Shown piece by piece: positions 6,503 to 12,158 of a stretch of 13,434 nt of DNA; within the stretch, counting starts at the first letter, position 1; the number at the start of each line of letters is the position of its first letter. The position numbers and the translations under genes are program-made. The DNA lies in contig JBPCSL010000198.1 of the NCBI GenBank assembly GCA_051007175.1, forward strand, positions 1 to 13,434, written 5' to 3'. The stretch comes from Mxb001 sp051007175. GTDB taxonomy: Bacteria > Actinomycetota > Actinomycetes > S36-B12. The notes beneath the pieces were generated by a model. It saw only the letters and a list, made by a program, of their open reading frames with translations, was not told the origin of the DNA and did not search any database.

Positions 6503-7347
6503 GAGGACTTCCCGCGCTTGTCGTGCTCCACCTCAGCCAGTGCCTGCATGGGATCGCGACTGAAGTCGGCCTCGAGGAATTCCGTGGTCTCGGGGATGGC
6601 CAGGTGGATGTCGGTGACCTGCTGGATCTCGAGGGGCAGTCGGTCCACCACGAGGTCGAGCACGTGCCCGCCGTGCTGGCGGTCATCGCTGATGAAGTGG
6701 ATGTGATACCCCGCGATCGCGATGGACTTCGTGTAGTCGGGGCTCCAGAAGCCGACGAGAGTGCCGCTGATCCCCTCACGGTGGAAGAGTCCCTGGTCCG
6801 CCGTTGCCGTCACGAGATCCGTGCCCGAGGCGTGCCGGCACGCGGCGCGCAGGTCGAGGGAGGCGAAGGTCCCCGCCGCGCGGATGGCCACCATCCCGTT
6901 CGCCGACGTCCGTTGGCCGTCCAGGTGAGCGGTCAGCTCGGCCCAGGACGTGATGCCCTCGACCTCGGCGACGGAGTCCGCGGCGAAGTTGACGACGCTC
7001 GCGAAGGGGGTGAGGTCGTCGTCGCCGGCCTCTGTCACGGACCCGTCGGCCCGGGCCCGGTAGCAGTGCCCGTCGAGCAGGATCATCTCCCCGTCAAGGT
7101 CCTCGAAGGTGCCGAGCCCGAGGTCGCCGTGGCGGCGCAAGTCGGCGACGGAGACGCATCCCTGGAAGAGCCCTTCGACGATCGCTCCCGAGGTCGAGAC
7201 CTGGAAGATCGAGTGGTGCTCCACGTCGAGTGCTTCTGCGAGCGCTGCCTGAACGAGATGGCTCACGCTCTGCCCGCTGGACTCGGCGCGGTCGTGCAGG
7301 GCTTCCCAGAGAGTGTCGGATACGCGGACGTCGAGGTTCTTGGCCAT
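6499..7347 (-). CDS. budA: Alpha-acetolactate decarboxylase with N-terminal ribbon-helix-helix domain
   Basis: A 282-residue protein with two parts. Residues 1-41 (NLDVRVSDTLWEAL... SSGQSVSHLVQAALAEAL) have the ribbon-helix-helix (CopG/MetJ) pattern: a short beta strand, helix, G-x-S-V-S turn, helix. From SIFQVSTSGAIVEGLFQG (46-63) onward it is acetolactate decarboxylase, which converts 2-acetolactate to acetoin. RHGDLGLGTFEDLDGEM (72-88) and GTLVGFWSPDY (195-205) match the family. GYHIHFISDDRQHGGHVLD (213-231) holds the zinc ligands His215, His217 and His228. Classical enzymes lack the first domain, and many carry an N-terminal extension or signal instead; here no signal peptide is seen, so it should be cytosolic. 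The start is ATG 7347-7345, 28 bases after the upstream gene, with no clear Shine-Dalgarno. The open frame extends upstream but without a good start. No acetolactate synthase gene is nearby. Confidence 0.92.
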   Translation of the reverse strand: MAKNLDVRVSDTLWEALHDRAESSGQSVSHLVQAALAEALDVEHHSIFQVSTSGAIVEGLFQGCVSVADLRRHGDLGLGTFEDLDGEMILLDGHCYRARADGSVTEAGDDDLTPFASVVNFAADSVAEVEGITSWAELTAHLDGQRTSANGMVAIRAAGTFASLDLRAACRHASGTDLVTATADQGLFHREGISGTLVGFWSPDYTKSIAIAGYHIHFISDDRQHGGHVLDLVVDRLPLEIQQVTDIHLAIPETTEFLEADFSRDPMQALAEVEHDKRGKSS

Positions 7348-7375
7348 GGGGCAACGGTAGGCCAGGCCTCGGCTC

Positions 7376-7927
7376 TCAGGTAGTGCCGAGAGCTCGCTCC
7401 ACACGTCGACCGGCACGCTCGAGGCGCGCCAGCCTCTTCTGTGCGACGTCCGGGGGGATCCTCCCGTCAGCTGCCTGGCTCGCCTCCACCCCCGCAAGTC
7501 CGTCGGCCACGCTCTGAGCATGTCCATCGGGACCGGACGTGAGGATCGCGAAGTCGAGGATGTCGGCCGGCCATCCCTGAATGCGTGGGATGAGCGACAG
7601 CTCATGACTCGCGACCATGTACTTGGCGATCATGCGCGACTGGGCCTGGTGTGCGACCAGTGAGATCACGGGCTGGGGCCACCCGAGGGACAGCAGCTCC
7701 AGTCCGCCGTCCACGGGCGCGAATCCGGTCCGCACATCGGCGCCCCCGGAGCCGATCGCGTGCAGCCAGGCTGCCGCGACCAGCATCTCCGGCCGGGGCC
7801 TGGCGAGGGCCTGAGCGGCCACGTCCGCCTGCGCCCCGGCACGTGCGCTACGTCCGAGCAGGCCCGGCTCGCTCGCGAGTCGCGTCTGGGCCAGCTCGCC
7901 CGCATACCGCACCAGTTGCTCCGGCAC
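7376..7927 (-). CDS. HD-domain-like protein with degenerate metal site
   Basis: A 183-residue probable cytosolic protein resembling small actinobacterial HD-domain proteins. AAAWLHAIGSGGADVRTGFAPVDGG (51-75) aligns by eye with the typical AAxLHDIG...RTGFHPLDGA. Then come SLVAHQAQSR (89-98; usually VAHH) and LDFAILTSGPDG (124-135; usually YADMTTGPDG). So the eponymous His-Asp is His56-Ala57, the second His pair is His93-Gln94, and the last metal aspartate region is altered. This suggests loss of phosphohydrolase activity. The start is GTG 7927-7925, with no evident Shine-Dalgarno. It is the first gene of a minus-strand unit with the acetolactate decarboxylase 28 bases downstream, and divergent from pstC by 208 bp. 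The family is inferred from motif spacing only; role unknown. Confidence 0.7.
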   Translation of the reverse strand: MPEQLVRYAGELAQTRLASEPGLLGRSARAGAQADVAAQALARPRPEMLVAAAWLHAIGSGGADVRTGFAPVDGGLELLSLGWPQPVISLVAHQAQSRMIAKYMVASHELSLIPRIQGWPADILDFAILTSGPDGHAQSVADGLAGVEASQAADGRIPPDVAQKRLARLERAGRRVERALGTT

Positions 7928-7967
7928 GGAAGGGATGAGACACCCACGAGATTGCCCTCAAGCGCAC

Positions 7968-7978
7968 GCCCGGTGAAC
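7968..7978 (-). promoter_or_regulatory. PHO-box-like unit facing the HD/decarboxylase genes
   Basis: On the minus strand this reads GTTCACCGGGC, 9 of 11 matches to the Streptomyces PhoP direct-repeat unit G(G/T)TCAYYYR(G/C)G. It lies about 40 bases upstream of the GTG of the HD-like gene. A second adjacent unit is not convincing, which weakens it. Confidence 0.35.
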
Positions 7979-8026
7979 GTCTGATGTCACCGCGATGATG
8001 GCTCTGCGCTCGTGGAGCGCCAAAGC

Positions 8027-8048
8027 GTTCACCAACTCGTTACCTCGT
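8027..8048 (+). promoter_or_regulatory. PHO-box-like direct repeat upstream of pstC
   Basis: Two adjoining 11-base units, GTTCACCAACT (8027-8037, 9 of 11 to the PhoP unit) and CGTTACCTCGT (8038-8048, 7 of 11). A strong first unit and weaker second one is the pattern described for Streptomyces PhoP boxes. It is followed directly by the perfect palindrome TGATCGATCA (8048-8057). About 90 bases upstream of the pstC start. Confidence 0.5.
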
Positions 8049-8063
8049 GATCGATCATTCGCC

Positions 8064-8096
8064 GTTCACGGAAGCGGATCTGTCTGTTCATGTTGA
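8064..8096 (+). promoter_or_regulatory. Second PHO-box-like array upstream of pstC
   Basis: Three contiguous 11-base units: GTTCACGGAAG (8064-8074), a degenerate CGGATCTGTCT (8075-8085) and GTTCATGTTGA (8086-8096). The outer two each match 8 of 11 positions of the PhoP unit and are spaced by exactly 22 bases, two helical turns. TTGACG at 8093-8098 could be a -35 but no good -10 follows at 17 bases. Confidence 0.45.
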
Positions 8097-8135
8097 CGAC
8101 ATCGCCCTGACGCCGGGGGCGGACAGGGTCGTCCC

Positions 8136-9164
8136 GTGACCGCCACGTTCATCCCTCCTCGGCCTGGTGAGGCCGGAGCTGCGGAGGAGCAGGAGCCGCG
8201 CCAGACCACCACGACGAGAAGCGCGTCGGACCGGGTCTTCCGATTCGGCGTGAGCGCGAGTGGCGTGGCCGTGCTCGCCATCATGTGCCTCGTCGGGCTC
8301 TTCCTCACGGTGCGAGCGCTCCAGGCGCTGTCGCAAGCAGGGTTCTCCTTCATCACCACGCAGGCGTGGGAGCCCGACGGAGGGAACTTCGGCATCGCCG
8401 CGGTCCTGATGGGGACGATCCTCATCGCCCTCACAGCGATCTTCTTCGCGGTGCCGCTCTCGACGGGAGTGGCGCTCTACATCTCGGAGTATGCGCCCCG
8501 GAAGATCAAGCACACCCTCGTCAGCCTCGTGGACCTCATGGCGGCGGTGCCCAGTGTCGTCTTCGGGCTCTGGGGGTTCTTCTTCCTCCAGGGTCAGGTC
8601 ATCGGCATCGCCCGGTGGCTGTCGACCTACCTGGGCTGGATCCCCCTCTTCTCCGTGGACGGGAGCGATCCCAACGACCCGCTGTCCTCTGCGACGGTCT
8701 TCACGTCCTCGACCTTCATCGCCGGCATCGTCGTCGCGCTCATGGTCGCGCCGATTACGACCTCGGTCATGAGGGAAGTGTTCTCGCAGGCGCCCGTGGG
8801 CGAGCGTGAAGGCGCCTATGCGCTGGGAGCCACCAAGTGGGGCATGATCCGCTCCGTCGTCCTGCCCTTCGGCAAGGGCGGCATGATCGGCGGCACGATG
8901 CTGGGCCTCGGTCGAGCCCTCGGCGAGACCATCGCGGTCTTCATGATCATTTCGCCGGTCTTCATGATCCAGCCCCACATTCTCCAGAACGGCGCCAACT
9001 CCGTCTCGGCGCTCATCGCACTGCGCTACGGCGAGGCCACGCCCTTCGGGACATCGGCGCTCATGGCGGCCGGCCTCGCGCTCTTCATCATCACGCTGAT
9101 CGTCAACTTTATCGCTTCATCCATCGTGGCGCGCTCGCGCTCTGGCGCTTCATCGGACGCGTGA
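8136..9164 (+). CDS. pstC: Phosphate ABC transporter permease PstC
   Basis: A 342-residue inner-membrane permease of the high-affinity phosphate importer PstSCAB. A cytosolic N-terminal tail of about 35 residues precedes six predicted membrane segments. Family features include PLSTGVALYISEYAP (107-121), VDLMAAVPSVVFGLWGFFFL (132-151) and the ATPase-contacting EAA loop EGAYALGATKWGMIRSVVLP (225-244), then GGTMLGLGRALGETIAV (252-268). The start is GTG 8136, with AGGG (8125-8128) at suitable distance. It is the first gene of the operon, preceded by PHO-box-like repeats. The stop is separated from pstA by a single base. Confidence 0.96.
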   Translation: MTATFIPPRPGEAGAAEEQEPRQTTTTRSASDRVFRFGVSASGVAVLAIMCLVGLFLTVRALQALSQAGFSFITTQAWEPDGGNFGIAAVLMGTILIALTAIFFAVPLSTGVALYISEYAPRKIKHTLVSLVDLMAAVPSVVFGLWGFFFLQGQVIGIARWLSTYLGWIPLFSVDGSDPNDPLSSATVFTSSTFIAGIVVALMVAPITTSVMREVFSQAPVGEREGAYALGATKWGMIRSVVLPFGKGGMIGGTMLGLGRALGETIAVFMIISPVFMIQPHILQNGANSVSALIALRYGEATPFGTSALMAAGLALFIITLIVNFIASSIVARSRSGASSDA

Positions 9165-9165
9165 C

Positions 9166-10443
9166 ATGACTGCCTCCCTCGACGAGCTCGACGCCCTGGC
9201 CAGCCAGAGCGCCGTCGGCACGACCACGTGCCCCCCGCGCACCCCGGTGCCGAAGGACCTCAAGCCACGCCGGATCGGCGGCTTCCGTCGCACCGACATC
9301 CTCTCCCTCATTGGCGCTGCCATCGGGGGAGTGGGCGCCGCGGCTCTGCTCTTCACCCTCCTGCCGTTCAGCGGCTGGATCGGTTTTCTCGTCGTGTCCT
9401 ACCTGCTCTTCGTGGGGCTCTACGCCGCGCTCGTCCTCATCGACGAGAACTCCGCCGCGGTCAAGGACCGCATTGCCGCAGTGGCCATTCACAGCCTGGC
9501 CTTCACCCTCCTCATGGCCCTGGTCTTCGTGGTCGCCTTCACGGTGATCAAGGGCTGGGAGGCGCTGCTCAATTGGAACTTCTTCACCCAGGACATGCAG
9601 AACGCCGGGCCTCTCGACCCCTTGACCTCCGGCGGCATCCTGCACGCGATCGTGGGCACGCTCATCATGATCGCGATCGCCCTCACCGTGGTCATTCCCC
9701 TCGGGGTGGCCTGCGCCGTGTACATGAACGAGGTCCCGGGACCCTTCTCTCGCTTCGTTCGGACTATCTCCGAGGCGATGACCGCCCTGCCTTCGATCGT
9801 TGCGGGCCTGTTCATCTATGCGTCACTCATCCTCATCCTGGGATTCGATAAGTCCGGGTTTGCTGCTGCCATGGCGATCAGCGTGATGATGCTCCCCATC
9901 ATCATCCGCGCGTCCGATGTGGTGCTTCGGCTCGTGCCGGGGACCTTGAAGGAAGCGTCGTACGCGCTCGGGGCCGGCCAGTGGCGCACCGTGTGGCATG
10001 TCACCCTGCCCACGGCCCGCTCGGGGCTCATGACGGCGATCATCCTGGGCACGGCGCGTGGCGTGGGGGAGACCTCTCCGGTGCTCCTCACCGCCGGCTT
10101 CACGGCGGCCCTCAACGTCAACCCGGCTTCAGGGCCCATGGTCTCCCTTCCGCTCGCGACCTTCGAGTTCGTCAAGTCGCCGGAGCCCACGATGATCGCC
10201 CGGGGGTTCGGGACCGCGGCGGTCCTCATGTTCCTCGTGCTCATCCTCTTCATCGTCGCCCGGATCATCGGCGGGCGAGGGGCGGGCAACCTGTCGAAGC
10301 GCCAGATGAAGCGCCGGGCGTCGCGTTCACGTGCCGATTCCCAAAGGTTCACCCGGCGGGAGGCCTCTCGCCGCGCGAACGAGGAGGCCAGCGCTGCATC
10401 GTCGTCCCCGAAGCCGACCCTGACTTTCGGAGATCCCACGTGA
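9166..10443 (+). CDS. pstA: Phosphate ABC transporter permease PstA with extended termini
   Basis: The second permease of the phosphate importer, 425 residues against roughly 300 in classical PstA. The extra length lies at both ends. The N-terminus has a cytosolic tail of about 40 residues and two additional hydrophobic segments (near 45-65 and 70-92) before the usual first helix (105-128). The C-terminus has a 55-residue highly basic tail (371-425, with KRQMKRRASRSR and RFTRREASRRANEE). The core is standard: VACAVYMNEV (181-190), SEAMTALPSIVAGLFI (202-217) and the EAA loop LKEASYALGAGQWRTVWHVT (261-280), followed by GTARGVGETSPVLLTA (295-310). The ATG at 9166 follows pstC directly, and the stop overlaps the pstS start as GTGA, so pstS is likely translationally coupled. 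Confidence 0.95.
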   Translation: MTASLDELDALASQSAVGTTTCPPRTPVPKDLKPRRIGGFRRTDILSLIGAAIGGVGAAALLFTLLPFSGWIGFLVVSYLLFVGLYAALVLIDENSAAVKDRIAAVAIHSLAFTLLMALVFVVAFTVIKGWEALLNWNFFTQDMQNAGPLDPLTSGGILHAIVGTLIMIAIALTVVIPLGVACAVYMNEVPGPFSRFVRTISEAMTALPSIVAGLFIYASLILILGFDKSGFAAAMAISVMMLPIIIRASDVVLRLVPGTLKEASYALGAGQWRTVWHVTLPTARSGLMTAIILGTARGVGETSPVLLTAGFTAALNVNPASGPMVSLPLATFEFVKSPEPTMIARGFGTAAVLMFLVLILFIVARIIGGRGAGNLSKRQMKRRASRSRADSQRFTRREASRRANEEASAASSSPKPTLTFGDPT

Positions 10444-12158
10444 AGCGCGCCCTCACCCTGCTCACGGTCGCCGTCCTGGCGGCGACCCCTGCTCTCGCGA
10501 CCGTGCCCGCTCACGCGGCCAGCTACGTGCCCGTGTCGGGTGCTGGGTCGACCTGGAGCTCCAACGCCCTCGACCAGTGGCGCCGCAATGTCAACCAGTA
10601 CGGCATGCGGATCGACTACCAGGCCTCCGGATCCTCGGACGGGCGCAACCAGTTCCGCAACGGCACGGTGGACTTCGGCGTCTCCGAGATCCCCTACGGG
10701 CTCAAGGACGGCAATGTCGTCGATCCCATCCCGACGCGTCCCTTCGCCTACATGCCGATCGTCGCCGGCGGCACGGCGTTCATGTACAACCTCAAGATCG
10801 GGCCCAACCGGGTGACGCAGCTGCGCCTCTCGGGGGAGACCATCGCCAAGATCTTCACCGGCGTCATCACCCAATGGAGCGATCCCGCGATCAAGGCGGA
10901 CAACCCGGGGCTCAATCTCCCGCCGATCAAGGTCGTCCCCGTGGTGCGGTCCGACGGGTCCGGTACGACCGCGCAGTTCACGGCGTGGCTGGCCGCCCAG
11001 TACCCCGATATCTGGAATGCCTACTGCCAGAAGGTGGGCCGCGGGTCCCCGTGCGGATTCACGTCGAACTTCCCCAGCTCCGGTGGCTTCGTGGCCCAGT
11101 CCGGCTCCCTGGGCGTCTCGGGATACGTCAAGCAGGACCAGAGCGTGGGTGCCATCACCTATGTCGAGTACTCCTACGCCAAGGCCGCAGGGTTCCCGGC
11201 GGTGAAGGTGCTCAACAAGGCCGGCTATTACGTTCTCCCCACGGCGCAGGCGGTCGCGGTGGCGCTCCTCGGGGTCAAGATCAACCAGGACCTCACGTCC
11301 AACCTCGCGGGCGTCTACAACAACACGGATAAGCGGGCCTACCCCCTGTCGTCGTACAGCTACATGATCATCCCCACGAGCAACGACAACGGCTTCAGCA
11401 ATGAGAAGGGCAATACGCTCGCCGACTTCGCCTACTACTTCCTCTGCCAGGGCCAGCAGCAGGCCGATGCACTCGGATACTCGCCCTTGCCCATCAACCT
11501 GGTGCAGGCAGGCTTCACGCAGGTGAAGCGCATCCCTGGCGCCGTCGTCGACAACATCGACATCGCCAAGTGCAGTAATCCCACCTTCTCCTCGGATGGC
11601 ACTAACACCCTGGCCAAGACCGCGCCCCAGCCGCCCGCGTGCGACGCCAAGGGTGCGACCCAGTGCGGCACTGCGGCCGAGGGCGGCGGCGGTTCTGGCG
11701 GCGGGGGTGGTTCCGGTGGCGGCGGCTCCGGTGGCGGAACCAGCTCTGGCGGGACGACCGGAGGCGGCACGACCGGCGGCGGTAGTTCGGGTGGTGGCGG
11801 CGGTGGGGGAGGATCCGGCGGGACCACGACCGACACGACGGGCACCTCCGGCGGCGGTGCCGTCGTCGTGGATCCCGAGACCGGTGCGGTCGTGGCGACC
11901 GACGGCTCGGGCGTGGTGGTCGATCCGGCGACGGGCGGCACCGTGGCCGTTGACCCGGCGGCAGGCGGCGGCATGGTGACCGGGGGAGGCGCCTACGTCG
12001 CCGGCATTCCGGTGTCGACCGAGGCAAGCTCCGGATGGGGCCCCTACACCGGCCTCCTCCTCGCAACCCTGGTGGTCCTGCTCGCCCTGCTCTTCGCACC
12101 TCCGCTGGTGGCCCGCTACCTGAGGACCCGCTCTGCCTCGGGCGGTGAGTCCTCATGA
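10440..12158 (+). CDS. pstS: Phosphate-binding protein PstS, C-terminally membrane-anchored
   Basis: A 572-residue extracytoplasmic phosphate receptor. A Sec signal peptide spans about 1-26 (MKRALTLL...PAHA) without a lipobox cysteine, so it is not a lipoprotein, unlike most Gram-positive PstS. The binding domain (28-378) has SGAGSTWSSNAL (33-44), ASGSSDGRNQF (62-72), RSDGSGTTAQFTAWL (170-184) and SGGFVAQSGSLGVSGYV (214-230), which are phosphate-contacting loops of the family. A Gly/Ser/Thr-rich stalk follows (415-473), then three VDPxxG-type repeats (477-509) and a single membrane helix (536-555, LLLATLVVLLALLFAPPLVA) with a basic cytosolic end, RYLRTR. The domain is thus tethered by stalk and helix instead of lipid. 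The start is GTG 10440, overlapping the pstA stop; no other start preserves the signal peptide. It ends in an ATGA overlap with the next gene. Confidence 0.94.
   Translation: MKRALTLLTVAVLAATPALATVPAHAASYVPVSGAGSTWSSNALDQWRRNVNQYGMRIDYQASGSSDGRNQFRNGTVDFGVSEIPYGLKDGNVVDPIPTRPFAYMPIVAGGTAFMYNLKIGPNRVTQLRLSGETIAKIFTGVITQWSDPAIKADNPGLNLPPIKVVPVVRSDGSGTTAQFTAWLAAQYPDIWNAYCQKVGRGSPCGFTSNFPSSGGFVAQSGSLGVSGYVKQDQSVGAITYVEYSYAKAAGFPAVKVLNKAGYYVLPTAQAVAVALLGVKINQDLTSNLAGVYNNTDKRAYPLSSYSYMIIPTSNDNGFSNEKGNTLADFAYYFLCQGQQQADALGYSPLPINLVQAGFTQVKRIPGAVVDNIDIAKCSNPTFSSDGTNTLAKTAPQPPACDAKGATQCGTAAEGGGGSGGGGGSGGGGSGGGTSSGGTTGGGTTGGGSSGGGGGGGGSGGTTTDTTGTSGGGAVVVDPETGAVVATDGSGVVVDPATGGTVAVDPAAGGGMVTGGGAYVAGIPVSTEASSGWGPYTGLLLATLVVLLALLFAPPLVARYLRTRSASGGESS
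11682..11823 (+). repeat. GGC-rich low-complexity tract coding the PstS stalk
   Basis: About 140 bases almost wholly of glycine codons broken by Ser and Thr (GGGGS- and GGTT-like units). It encodes residues 415-461 of PstS. The units vary in length and codon use, so it is low-complexity coding sequence and not a clean tandem array. Such tracts can vary in length by slippage. Confidence 0.8.
11862..11970 (+). repeat. VDPxxG peptide repeats before the PstS anchor
   Basis: Codes for three imperfect units: VVVDPETGAVVATD, VVVDPATGGTV and VAVDPAAGG. They are regular beta-prone repeats between the Gly stalk and the membrane helix of PstS. Function unknown. Confidence 0.6.

Noticed and set aside
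7348..7605. Upstream extension of the acetolactate decarboxylase frame
   Set aside because: It overlaps the HD-like gene in another frame and shows no recognisable domain before the RHH segment.
8088..8978. Long minus-strand frame opposite pstC
   Set aside because: Its highly charged Asp/Glu/Arg composition is typical of the antisense of membrane-protein codons; pstC is certain.
9981..10439. Upstream extension of the pstS frame
   Set aside because: It lies inside pstA in another frame; the signal peptide begins precisely at GTG 10440.
11682..11823. Gly-coding GGC-rich tract as a minisatellite or CRISPR-like repeat
   Set aside because: No fixed unit or spacer pattern; it is explained by a protein stalk in frame with pstS.
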